Source: Alkalicoccus luteus (GTDB lineage: Bacteria > Bacillota > Bacilli > Bacillales > Salisediminibacteriaceae). From it: a stretch of DNA of 64,000 nucleotides. Location of the stretch: assembly GCF_012034335.1 (NCBI RefSeq), contig NZ_JAATHJ010000009.1:62001-126000 (forward strand), read 5' to 3'. Every line of letters starts with the position of its first letter. Position 1 is the stretch's first letter. The notes beneath the pieces were generated by a model that saw nothing but the letters and a program-made list of their open reading frames with translations, did not search any database and had not been told where the DNA came from. The position numbers and the translations under genes were made by a program. Shown one piece after another: positions 1-8,098 of the stretch.

Positions 1-35
1 CGGCTTCGTGCAGCGGCTTTTTTAGTTGACTTTAC

Positions 36-54
36 ATTCGATACATATCGAAAT
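36..54. promoter_or_regulatory. Upstream operator copy for the ArsR-type regulator
   Basis: Inverted repeat ATTCGATACATATCGAAAT. A near-identical palindrome lies at 106-123, on the other side of the promoter at 61-89. The pair is most simply read as autoregulatory operators for the ArsR-type gene at 141; this is inference from placement. Confidence 0.55.
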
Positions 55-60
55 AAACAT

Positions 61-89
61 TTGACATACATGAATAATTATAGTTTAAT
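61..89 (+). promoter_or_regulatory. Sigma-A promoter of the ArsR-MFS operon
   Basis: TTGACA (61-66), a 17-nt spacer and TTTAAT (84-89). It lies between the two palindromic operators, so a bound repressor could block or loop the promoter. Confidence 0.6.
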
Positions 90-105
90 ATAAATTAAAT
101 AACAC

Positions 106-123
106 ATTCGATATAAATCGAAT
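106..123. promoter_or_regulatory. Downstream operator copy for the ArsR-type regulator
   Basis: Inverted repeat ATTCGATATAAATCGAAT, sharing the ATTCGATA/ATCGAA arms with the copy at 36-54. It lies just after the expected transcription start and before the ribosome-binding site of the gene at 141. Confidence 0.6.
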
Positions 124-140
124 AAGTGAGGTGTAGTTTT

Positions 141-1163
141 ATGGAGCTGAAAGTACACGTGTCAGAAGCGGTTGATTTAACGGGCTTTATGTTTGTCATT
201 CATAATAGCGGCAGAAAAGAAGATGAAGAGCTGATTGAAAGGATGCTGAAACATGATCCGGCGGAGCAAAAGCTGGACCAGATTCGGCAGCGGCTTTCGG
301 CAGCGGAGCACGAGCGGCTGGAGGTGTTTATGAATGAAGACAGCGCGATTGTCCCGGCACTGCTGCCAATTTTGCTGGAGGAGGAGCCAGAGCTTTCGGC
401 AAGTGCGTTCAGCGAAAAGCTGCGGAAGCTGGATAATAGCGTCATCCGCAGCAGCATGTTCAGCCGTGCCTTCACGGACACCACGTATGATGGAACTGAT
501 ATCGAACAGGGCAAACGGCTCGTCGAGCAGCTCGCTGTTCCGGCGAAAGAAAAATGGAAGCTGTTTTACTACCTGGACCGGCCTGAAGCCTTAAAAGACG
601 AGCTTGCTGCGCTGATAGAGGAGATGTACGCCACCTATTACAAGCCGATGCGTGAGGAAGCATTCTCTGCAGCCGCTGCGTACCGCGCGGAGCTGCTTGA
701 GCAGCCGAACGATCCGGAGCACCCCGTTAGACGGCTGGTAGCAGACTATGTGGACGTAGACAACGTGGACGTCATTCACGTCTATCCGTCCTTTTCGCTG
801 AATATCGGCTTTATGCTGGCGGATGTGTCTAAAGAGCGCACAGTGCATTTCAGCATCGGCATTCAGCGGTTTTCTCTGATGGAATCGAAGCTGAATGAAG
901 AGGAACTGTTCGGTCTGCTGAAGGTATTGACGGATGAGCGGCGGTTTCGATTGCTGCGCCTGTTGAAAAAGCGCCCGCACTACGGCTATGAGCTGGCGGA
1001 AGCGCTCGGTGTGTCGAACTCGACGATTTCTCACCATCTGGCCATTTTACTAAGTCATCAGTTCGTCACTTCAGACCGGGCAGAAAACAGGGTGTACTAC
1101 AAAGTGAATACCGCGGAAATTAAACGTGTCATGGCACAGGTTGAAAGCATGTTTGCTACCTAA
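141..1163 (+). CDS. ArsR/SmtB-type winged-helix regulator with long N-terminal domain
   Basis: A protein of 340 residues whose last 80 or so form an ArsR-type winged helix (FGLLKVLTDERRFRLLRLLK, then GVSNSTISHHLAIL as recognition helix and VYYKVN as wing). The first 250 residues have no motif I recognise and probably form a ligand-sensing or dimerisation region, much longer than the usual 100-residue ArsR protein. The ATG at 141 is chosen because GAGGTG lies 7 nt upstream; a GTG at 126 overlaps that site. The MFS transporter follows after 15 bp. Two palindromes flank the promoter, so the gene probably represses itself and the exporter. No Cys-rich metal motif is obvious, so the ligand need not be a metal. 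Confidence 0.85.
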   Translation: MELKVHVSEAVDLTGFMFVIHNSGRKEDEELIERMLKHDPAEQKLDQIRQRLSAAEHERLEVFMNEDSAIVPALLPILLEEEPELSASAFSEKLRKLDNSVIRSSMFSRAFTDTTYDGTDIEQGKRLVEQLAVPAKEKWKLFYYLDRPEALKDELAALIEEMYATYYKPMREEAFSAAAAYRAELLEQPNDPEHPVRRLVADYVDVDNVDVIHVYPSFSLNIGFMLADVSKERTVHFSIGIQRFSLMESKLNEEELFGLLKVLTDERRFRLLRLLKKRPHYGYELAEALGVSNSTISHHLAILLSHQFVTSDRAENRVYYKVNTAEIKRVMAQVESMFAT

Positions 1164-1178
1164 AGGAGGAGAACGGCG

Positions 1179-2396
1179 ATGGAGCAGAAAACCCTCTGGA
1201 GAAATCGAGCTTTTTTCTTGTACTTCCTTACCTTTCTAGCATCCGGGCTCAGCGTCTCGTTTTTTCTGTTTGCGGTAAACTGGTACGTCGTCGACTCACT
1301 CGGACTGGAAGCGATGCTCGGTCTCGTCTTTTTTGCGAGCTCCGTGCCGCGCCTGGTGTTTATGCTGATCGGCGGGGCGCTTGCAGACCGTGTTAACCGT
1401 GCGGTAATCATGCTCGTTTCAGACTTAACAAAGGCCATTCTGCTGATCGGGATCATTGTCCTGCTCGTCTTTCAGCTCGTGAACATTTGGGTGCTCGTTG
1501 TGCTCGCTCTTTTGTTCGGATTGCTGGATGCGTTTTTCTGGCCTGCAAGTCAAACCGTGCTGCCTGGAATTGTTGGTAAAAAACAGTTAACGCGAGCAAA
1601 CTCCGTTGTTCAGCTGACGAACAACGCGACGTTAATAGCCGGTCCAATGCTCGCTGGCTTTCTGATCGGGTTCGGCAGCTATGAGCTGATGTTTTTGGTC
1701 GTTTCCATTATGCTGTTTGCAGCAGCTGCGATCGATTGGAGATTGAAGCGGGACATTGAAGTACCTGAAGAATCGAATCGAGAAGAATCTGTGCTGCATG
1801 CTATTAAAAGTGGATTCAGCTACATGCGAAGCCGGCCTTTTCTGCTGACGCTTATGATGACGTCCGTCTTTTTAAATCTGCTCTTAGTCGGACCGTTCGT
1901 CATGGGGCTGCCAATTTACGCGAACCTGATTTTAGGTGGGGACGAGCTGACCTACAGCTACTTAAACGCAACGAGCGGAGCCGGTATGCTCGCTGGAGCG
2001 CTGCTCGTCGGGGTGCTGAACATTCAGCGAAAGCGCGGGTTGGTAGCACTGTCTGGTATCCTGCTGCTGGCACTTGCATTCTTAGGCTTTGGACTTGCGC
2101 CTGGCTTACTGTGGAGTCTCGTCTTTATTGCTTTCGTCGGCATGCTGATTTCGGTAATCGATATACCGCTCATCTCTGCCATTCAGGCGAACACGCCCGA
2201 TGACTACCTTGGCCGTGTCATGAGCATGCTTACGTTTGCAGCACTGGGGCTGGTGCCGGTCAGTTATTTACTGACATCGCTGCTGCTTTCTGCAGGTCTG
2301 GCAATTGATACGATTATGATCGGCGGGGCCATTCTGATGGGCGTACAGGCTCTGGTCGTCATCACGTTCGCCAAATCGATTCGCAGCATCGATTAA
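1179..2396 (+). CDS. MFS transporter, probable multidrug or metabolite efflux
   Basis: A 405-residue protein with about 12 hydrophobic segments and the MFS loop-2 signature GGALADRVNRA near residue 70. It resembles the MFS_3/EntS-like exporters found in Bacillaceae beside ArsR-type regulators. AAAGGAGGA precedes the ATG. It is co-transcribed with the regulator at 141 and ends in a terminator at 2415. The substrate cannot be told from the sequence; induction by an exported compound is the natural guess from the regulator pairing. Confidence 0.85.
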   Translation: MEQKTLWRNRAFFLYFLTFLASGLSVSFFLFAVNWYVVDSLGLEAMLGLVFFASSVPRLVFMLIGGALADRVNRAVIMLVSDLTKAILLIGIIVLLVFQLVNIWVLVVLALLFGLLDAFFWPASQTVLPGIVGKKQLTRANSVVQLTNNATLIAGPMLAGFLIGFGSYELMFLVVSIMLFAAAAIDWRLKRDIEVPEESNREESVLHAIKSGFSYMRSRPFLLTLMMTSVFLNLLLVGPFVMGLPIYANLILGGDELTYSYLNATSGAGMLAGALLVGVLNIQRKRGLVALSGILLLALAFLGFGLAPGLLWSLVFIAFVGMLISVIDIPLISAIQANTPDDYLGRVMSMLTFAALGLVPVSYLLTSLLLSAGLAIDTIMIGGAILMGVQALVVITFAKSIRSID

Positions 2397-2414
2397 TTCG
2401 TGCTCCAGCCCTGT

Positions 2415-2452
2415 AAAAGCTGTCTCCATTTACATTGGGAGGCAGCTTTTTT
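2415..2452 (+). terminator. Rho-independent terminator of the ArsR-MFS operon
   Basis: AAAAGCTGTCTCC pairs with GGGAGGCAGCTTTT and is followed by a T run. Confidence 0.85.
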
Positions 2453-2579
2453 GGATAGACAACCTCCTGCAGGTAAAAAAAGCTTCCACATGCCAAAATG
2501 TTAACCGATTTTTACAAAAACGTTTATTCTCTCATGATAAACTGGATAAAGCACAACTATGCGTCAGGAGGCAAAAGGC

Positions 2580-3006
2580 ATGAATGCAGAAGAACTTATG
2601 ACCGGTTTAACGATGTGTGCTGCACCGGAAGCACCAAAGAAAATCGAGCATCTGCGTCCGGATGTCGTAATCGATTTGCGAGCGGAAGCACCCACAACGG
2701 AGGAATCTGTTTCCTTCTCCCTTGTAAACGGCGGACCGACTGATCCACAAGAGCTGAAGCGAGCTGTAGAATATACCGCTGACGTGCTGCAAATCGGGAA
2801 CCGCGCGGTGCTTCACTGACAAGGCGGAAAAAGCCGCTTTAGGCACGAAGGTCGTGCCATGTTATGCGGCAGCGGGAGTTCTGCTGGAAACGGGACTCGC
2901 TGGTTCTGTGCAGGAAGCGCAGCAAATTGTCTTGCGCTACCGGCCTGAAGCGGTTATTCAGGAGGAAGCACTCGATGTGCTCAGAAAACTGTATGAATCA
3001 ACGTAG
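2580..3006 (+). pseudogene. Dual-specificity/tyrosine phosphatase gene with TGA at the catalytic Cys and a frameshift
   Basis: The reading frame from ATG 2580 (CAGGAGG 8 nt upstream) gives a DSP-like N-terminal half (PDVVIDLRAEAP, then SLVNGGPTD) and stops at TGA 2817-2819, right after VLH. Read through the TGA, the next codons give QGGKSR, so the TGA sits exactly where Cys is expected in HC(X)5R. After the Arg codon the frame moves by one at TTT 2838-2840, and GTKVVPCYAAAGVLLETGL continues to the stop at 3004. Two lesions are therefore needed to rebuild an intact protein of about 141 residues. The RBS and both halves look otherwise undecayed, so the damage is recent or is sequencing error. 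Selenocysteine would not explain the frameshift. Confidence 0.75.
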
Positions 3007-3021
3007 AAGGGATGTTACATA

Positions 3022-4188
3022 GTGAGAACGTGGCTTGAGATATTTATCGTATCGCTGCGGCTCGGACTGACCTCATTTGGAGGACCGGTCGCACACTTAG
3101 GTTATTTTAAAGAAGAATACGTGAACCGCAGAAAGTGGCTCACCGACAAACAGTACGCCGATCTCGTCGCATTGTGCCAGTTCCTGCCTGGACCGGCCTC
3201 CAGCCAGGTGGGGATCGGCATCGGGATGGCACGAGGCGGAACGCTTGGAGGATTTATCTCCTTCATCGGCTTCACAACCCCATCCGTACTGCTGTTAATG
3301 GCTGTGGCCGTCGGTTTTCAGCAGCAGGGCCTGATCGATCTTGGCATCATTGACGGCTTAAAAATTGTTGCCGTTGCTGTCGTGGCGCACGCCTTGTTAG
3401 GGATGGGCAAAAATCTGGCTCCGGACAGCCAGCGCGCCTCGATTGCGGTGCTCGGGTTTGTGGCGGTTCTGCTCGTTCCTGCTGTCTGGATTCAGGTAAC
3501 GGTGATCATTGCAGCCGGTCTTATTGGCTGGTGGCTTTACCGCGATCAGGATTTACCGAAGGCAGAAACATTGCCGTTGAAGCTCTCAGGTAAATTTTCT
3601 GCGATTTGCCTTTCGTTGTTTGCTGGACTGCTCGCACTGCTGCCGCTTTTGCGCGCAGCAACGGACAGCCTGCACATTCAGCTTGCCGACAGCTTTTACC
3701 GGGCCGGAGCGCTCGTATTTGGCGGTGGACACGTTGTCCTTCCGCTGCTCGAGCGTGAAGTCGTACCGACCGGCTTGATTTCAGAAAGTGATTTTCTCGC
3801 TGGATACGGCGCAGCTCAGGCCGTCCCGGGTCCGCTGTTCACTTTCGCCAGCTACCTCGGCATGGTGATTGACGGAGCGCCGGGGGCTCTGACGGCAACG
3901 ATCGCCATTTTCACACCGGCTTTTCTGCTCCTGCTCGGAGTGCTGCCGCTTTGGCTGAAGGTGCAGCAGGCGCCAGGGATGCGTGCAGCTGCAGCCGGCA
4001 TCAATGCCGCTGTCGTCGGCATTCTTGCTGCAGCACTGTACAGCCCGGTCTTCACATCAGCGGTCGAAAACGGCAGCGACCTTGCCTTTGCTGCCGTATT
4101 GTTCATGCTGCTCGTCTACTGGAAGCGGCCGGCCTGGCTGATTGTCATCATAGGGATCTTCGGCGGGTGGCTGTTTTACGGAGTATAA
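3022..4188 (+). CDS. chrA: Chromate transporter, CHR family
   Basis: A 388-residue bidomain CHR protein. Both halves carry the family signature: SFGGPVAHLGYFKEE with CQFLPGPASSQ in the first, and FGGGHVVLPLLE with AAQAVPGPLFTFASYLG in the second. About 10-12 hydrophobic segments place it in the membrane, where ChrA proteins export chromate. The start is GTG 3022 with AAGGGATG about 8 nt upstream. It stands 15 bp after the phosphatase pseudogene and may share its promoter. No chromate-responsive regulator is next to it. Confidence 0.9.
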   Translation: MRTWLEIFIVSLRLGLTSFGGPVAHLGYFKEEYVNRRKWLTDKQYADLVALCQFLPGPASSQVGIGIGMARGGTLGGFISFIGFTTPSVLLLMAVAVGFQQQGLIDLGIIDGLKIVAVAVVAHALLGMGKNLAPDSQRASIAVLGFVAVLLVPAVWIQVTVIIAAGLIGWWLYRDQDLPKAETLPLKLSGKFSAICLSLFAGLLALLPLLRAATDSLHIQLADSFYRAGALVFGGGHVVLPLLEREVVPTGLISESDFLAGYGAAQAVPGPLFTFASYLGMVIDGAPGALTATIAIFTPAFLLLLGVLPLWLKVQQAPGMRAAAAGINAAVVGILAAALYSPVFTSAVENGSDLAFAAVLFMLLVYWKRPAWLIVIIGIFGGWLFYGV

Positions 4189-4270
4189 GCTAAATCTGCA
4201 CAAATATGACATAGGCTATACGGGCTTAAAAGGAAGCACTTCAGCCAACATCTGATTGGAGGAGTCTGTA

Positions 4271-4633
4271 ATGAATGTTCAGTTAAGCGCACACATTCGC
4301 GAGCTCGAGGAAACCCATATCCGGCCTGACGTCAGGCGCGATATGAAACAACTTGGCGAGCTGCTCGCCGATTCCTTTATCGAAATAGGCAGCTCTGGCC
4401 GAAAGTACGGAAAACGAGAGGTAATGGAAAGCGGGGTGCACGAAACCGAGATGACGATTCATGACTATCAGGTGCGAAAGCTTGCGGAGAATACTGTACT
4501 CGCCGTTTATTACCTCGTGGATCATACCCAGCTAAAACAGACGTACCGAAGTTCGATTTGGAGTAAAATCGAGGGGCGCTGGCAGCTCGCCTTTCATCAG
4601 GGTACGCCGTCGGCCAGTCATAAAGCTGATTGA
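4271..4633 (+). CDS. SnoaL/DUF4440-like small protein
   Basis: A 120-residue protein that fits the NTF2-like DUF4440 group: an N-terminal helix (IRELEETHIRPDVRRDMKQLGELL), then ADSFIEIGSSGRKYGKREV and a beta-rich C-terminal half ending YRSSIWSKIEGRWQLAFHQGTP. These domains bind small molecules or act as isomerases; the substrate is unknown. ATG 4271 follows GGAGG with 8 nt spacing; a TTG at 4256 overlaps the RBS and was not chosen. The phosphotransferase begins 14 bp later, so the two are probably co-transcribed. Confidence 0.75.
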   Translation: MNVQLSAHIRELEETHIRPDVRRDMKQLGELLADSFIEIGSSGRKYGKREVMESGVHETEMTIHDYQVRKLAENTVLAVYYLVDHTQLKQTYRSSIWSKIEGRWQLAFHQGTPSASHKAD

Positions 4634-4647
4634 AGGAGGAGGGCGAC

Positions 4648-5400
4648 ATGGATTCTCACGAGGAAGAACCGTTAACTGGCGGTAACGTGTCGGACGTCGT
4701 CCGGATCGGGCACACGGTACGCAGAAGCCTTCGAAGCGGAAGCCGTGATGTGCACCGGCTCCTGCTGCATCTGGAACGGAAGCAGGTGCCGTTTACGCCG
4801 CGCTTTTTAGGGATCGACGATCAGAATCGGGAAATTCTGACCTTCATAGAAGGTGATGCGGCGGACTATCCGGGAGCTTCCTGGATGTGGCGGGATGAGG
4901 CGCTTATCCGGATCGCCGGCATGCTCCGCCAGTATCATGATGCTGTAAGCGACTTTCCGCTTGAGGGCAATTGGGAAACCATGCCACTGTCACCAGATGA
5001 GCCGGATATCATTTGTCACCGTGATTTTGCCTTCTACAATCTGATTTTTCACAATCAGCAGCCGGCAGGCGTGATTGATTTTGATATGGCAGGTCCTGGT
5101 ACAGCAATGTGGGATGCTTCGTATACGGCCTATACGTGTGTGCCGCTCGGCAGCAGAAGCAGGACAGATAATAGTTACGAACGAATCCGGCGGCTCGACC
5201 TCTTTTTTGAAGGTTACGGTTCTCCTAAACCGGATGATGTTTCGGATATCCTTGTGCGGCGCCTGGAAAGTCTGTGTGCGACGATCGAAGCAAAGGCAGC
5301 TGCCGGTGAAGCTGCGTTCCAGCACATGAAGAATGAAGGCCATATCGATTATTATCAACAGGAAATACGTATCGTGAGAGCCCAATTGCAGCGCGCGTAG
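4648..5400 (+). CDS. APH-family phosphotransferase
   Basis: A 250-residue kinase-like protein of the aminoglycoside phosphotransferase/choline kinase fold. The catalytic loop is ICHRDFAFYNLIFH (HxDxxxxN) near residue 119, and the metal-binding Asp is in VIDFDMAGPG. The N-terminal nucleotide-binding lobe is short. ATG 4648 follows AAGGAGGAGGG. Many such Bacillaceae proteins are annotated as aminoglycoside phosphotransferases without a proven substrate, so a resistance role should not be assumed. A related gene at 14794 is frameshifted. Confidence 0.8.
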   Translation: MDSHEEEPLTGGNVSDVVRIGHTVRRSLRSGSRDVHRLLLHLERKQVPFTPRFLGIDDQNREILTFIEGDAADYPGASWMWRDEALIRIAGMLRQYHDAVSDFPLEGNWETMPLSPDEPDIICHRDFAFYNLIFHNQQPAGVIDFDMAGPGTAMWDASYTAYTCVPLGSRSRTDNSYERIRRLDLFFEGYGSPKPDDVSDILVRRLESLCATIEAKAAAGEAAFQHMKNEGHIDYYQQEIRIVRAQLQRA

Positions 5401-6244
5401 GTAATGCGGAAGCACACAGCATTCTGGAAAGTATGCAGCTACCCCTGTAAAATCGCTCCTGAAATCATGAACCTTCGCTTCCATAACGAGAACCATGAGC
5501 GGAAAACATTTAAGCGGACCAGACTGAAACAGCTGTAACGAAAACACGATCTTTTATGAAGTCAACGTTCGCCGCAATAGGAGCAATCGCAGGTGAAGCA
5601 TATTAACCTGAAAAAGTCTTTCCACTTACATGTTTATTCGTTTGATTGTATTTCCCATCTGCTTACCTAGCCTGCCGTGGGCTGGCCTTCAGCTATTTCT
5701 CAGGGTGACTCCTGTATGGAGGGAAGAAAGGCACGGGAGGATGGCGCGGCTTCACTCGGACACAGGCATCTCACGAGAAGCCTTCAAAAACCGGTCCGGC
5801 TCCGCTCGTGCGTGGATGCCGTTCGCAGATCTGAACGGCACGGAATCTTCAAACTGCGCGGCTTCCACGTGCACGCCGGACACATCGGGAAAACGGCTCT
5901 GATTCGTGGAGAACAATGTCACGACAGGAAGACGCGACTGCTTTTTACGTTTATCATAAATTCGATGAAGGACTGGCATCTCCACTTAACATCGAAACGT
6001 TTCATGGAGAAGTTTTATCTTGTATGGAACCTGATCGTGCGTTCATAACCAGCACATGAAACGCACTGCCAGCTGCCGGCATCGAAGGATCTCGACTCCG
6101 AGAGGATCAGAACGAGGCGAAGATCCAGCGCTTCCGACAGCAGGAGGAAGCGGTTAGCTGAGCCCGTTCCCTCCGGAAAGCGAGTGTCCGCAGATACAGG
6201 CAGATGCAATCTTATTCACCTAAAATGACTTTATCAACACGCTG
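5401..6244. other. Long intergenic stretch with repeat-like, non-coding DNA
   Basis: No open frame here has a ribosome-binding site or a recognisable protein. The segment 5670-5715 (CCGTGGGCTGGCCTTCAGC) and, inverted, the segment 6135-6190 (GCTGAGCCCG... CGGAAAGCGAGTGTCCGC) resemble the degenerate CTTTCCGCGGGC-type intergenic repeats I associate with Bacillus genomes. I see decayed repeat DNA rather than a gene. Confidence 0.4.
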
Positions 6245-6283
6245 AAAAAGACAGTAGTCCCGAAGCGGGATGCTGTCTTTTTT
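6245..6283 (-). terminator. Terminator of the ABC exporter gene
   Basis: AAAAGACAGTAGTCCCG and CGGGATGCTGTCTTTT form a long hairpin with T runs on both strands; it lies just after the stop of the minus-strand gene at 6291. Confidence 0.85.
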
Positions 6284-6290
6284 CTCATGC

Positions 6291-8009
6291 TTATACAAAC
6301 ACCGTCTGTACGTCGTGAAGGCGCGCGTAGTGACCGCCGCGCTCCAGCAGCTCGCTGTGGCTGCCTTCTTCCTCAATCCCGTTTTCCGTGACAACAACGA
6401 TGCGGTCGGCGTGCCGGATCGTTGCCAGCCGGTGAGCGATAATCAGCGTCGTCCGGCCTTCAGCGAGCTCTGTAAGCGACCGCTGTATCGACGCTTCTGT
6501 TTCCGTATCCAGTGCGGACGTTGCCTCATCCAGAATAAGAATCGGCGGGTTCTTCAAAAACATTCTCGCGATCGATAGGCGCTGCTTTTGACCTCCTGAG
6601 AGCTTTACGCCACGTTCGCCGACAACCGTATCAAGTCCGTCAGGGAGCGCTCTGATAAAGCTTTCAAGCTCAGCTCGTCTCGCCGCTTCCCACACCGCTT
6701 CATCGTCAGCCATTAAATCACCGTAGCGGATGTTTTCCCGGAGCGTTCCGGAAAACATAAAAACATCCTGCTGGACGATGCCGATCTGGCGGCGCAGAGA
6801 AGCGAGCTGCATGTCGCGGATATCGATGCCGTCAACGGTGATGCTGCCATCCTGGATCTCATAAAAGCGGGGGAGCAGGCTGCAAAGCGTCGTTTTACCG
6901 GCTCCGGACGGACCGACAAACGCCACGGTTTCCCCAGCCCGTATGGAAAGATCAATGCCATCCAGCACCGGGCGGGTATCCGTATAGCCAAAGCGGACAT
7001 CATTGTACGAAATATCGCCCTGCACCTCGTCTACGGCTCTTGCGTCCGGTTTATCTGAAATATCCGGATTCGTATCCAAAATGGCCAGAAATCGTTTGAA
7101 GCCGGAGTAGCCCTTTGGATAGCTTTCGATAATGGCGTTAATTTTTTCAATCGGACGGAAAAAGACGTTTGTCAGCAGGATGAAAGCCATAAAGTCACCA
7201 ATCGATAATGTACCCTGCACGATAAAATAAGCGCCGCAAAGCAGCACAAACAGTGTCATCACCCGCATCATCATATAGCTGAGCGAGTTGTTGATTCCCA
7301 TAATGCGGTACGACCAGATTTTCGCTTCTTTAAATTTCAGGTTATCCTGCTGAAACAGCCTGCGTTCATGTTTTTCATTCGCAAACGCCTGCACGAGGCG
7401 GATCCCGCCGATCGTATCCTCTACGCGCGCGTTAAAATCAGCCATACGAACGAACATAGACTTCATCGCATGCGCCATCTTCCGGTTGCAGTAAACGACG
7501 ATAAACACGAGCAGCGGCACGACGAAGAACGTGAGCAGTGCCAGCTCGACGTTAATATAGAGCATGACTGCAAATGAGCCAATGAGCGTCATAAACGCAA
7601 TGAATAAATCCTCCGGGCCGTGGTGCGCGACTTCGCCAATTTCGAACAGATCGTTCGTCAAGTTCGAGAGCAGATGCCCTGTTTTGTGGTTATCGTGGTA
7701 GGTAAACGACAGCCTCTGCACGTGCTCAAACAGCTCGGCCCGCATATCGGTTTCGATATTAATGCCGAGGCGGTGCCCCCAGTACGTAACGACGTAATGG
7801 GCTCCTGAATTGAATATGTAAATGACAAACAAGGCAGCGCTAGCCCACATAATGAGCGTTAAGTTGCCGGTCGGGAGCAGCGAGTCCACCACGTAGTTGA
7901 CGATTAGTGGAAACGCAAGCTCAAGCAGTGCCACAAATACCGCGCAGATAAACGTCACCGTAAACAGCTTTCGATACGGTTTATAGTAACGGATAAACCG
8001 TTTTAACAT
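6291..8009 (-). CDS. ABC exporter half-transporter (MsbA/MdlB type)
   Basis: A 572-residue fused transporter: an N-terminal six-helix ABC membrane domain (about 1-310), then an ATPase with Walker A GPSGAGKTT, Q-loop region IGIVQQDVFMF, signature LSGGQKQR and Walker B ILILDEATSALD. Such proteins homodimerise in the membrane and export lipids, drugs or peptides. GGAGGG precedes the ATG at 8009. A Fur-box-like sequence lies 64 bp upstream (8073-8087), so iron control is possible. The methyltransferase upstream ends at 8099 on the same strand, so partial co-transcription cannot be excluded. Confidence 0.9.
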   Translation of the reverse strand: MLKRFIRYYKPYRKLFTVTFICAVFVALLELAFPLIVNYVVDSLLPTGNLTLIMWASAALFVIYIFNSGAHYVVTYWGHRLGINIETDMRAELFEHVQRLSFTYHDNHKTGHLLSNLTNDLFEIGEVAHHGPEDLFIAFMTLIGSFAVMLYINVELALLTFFVVPLLVFIVVYCNRKMAHAMKSMFVRMADFNARVEDTIGGIRLVQAFANEKHERRLFQQDNLKFKEAKIWSYRIMGINNSLSYMMMRVMTLFVLLCGAYFIVQGTLSIGDFMAFILLTNVFFRPIEKINAIIESYPKGYSGFKRFLAILDTNPDISDKPDARAVDEVQGDISYNDVRFGYTDTRPVLDGIDLSIRAGETVAFVGPSGAGKTTLCSLLPRFYEIQDGSITVDGIDIRDMQLASLRRQIGIVQQDVFMFSGTLRENIRYGDLMADDEAVWEAARRAELESFIRALPDGLDTVVGERGVKLSGGQKQRLSIARMFLKNPPILILDEATSALDTETEASIQRSLTELAEGRTTLIIAHRLATIRHADRIVVVTENGIEEEGSHSELLERGGHYARLHDVQTVFV

Positions 8010-8072
8010 AAAGAATCCCTCCAGTCATCGGTATATATCATACCAGAAAACGGAGGGGAATCCTATACTAAT

Positions 8073-8087
8073 TGAAAACGATTATCA
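8073..8087. promoter_or_regulatory. Candidate Fur box
   Basis: TGAAAACGATTATCA matches the 7-1-7 Fur core TGATAATnATTATCA at 12 of 14 defined positions. It lies in the 89-bp gap upstream of the ABC exporter. Function is inferred only. Confidence 0.45.
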
Positions 8088-8098
8088 ATTAAAGGTGG

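Noticed and set aside
2817-2819. Selenocysteine codon in the phosphatase
   Set aside because: A +1 frameshift follows within 25 nt and no SECIS-like hairpin was noticed directly downstream; pseudogene or sequence error is simpler.
4990-5547. 185-codon minus-strand frame across the phosphotransferase
   Set aside because: It lies mostly antisense to a well-supported kinase gene and has no domain or RBS.
5630-6048. Plus-strand frames of 90 and 123 codons in the long gap
   Set aside because: No RBS, no hydrophobic or domain pattern, and the DNA matches intergenic repeat character.
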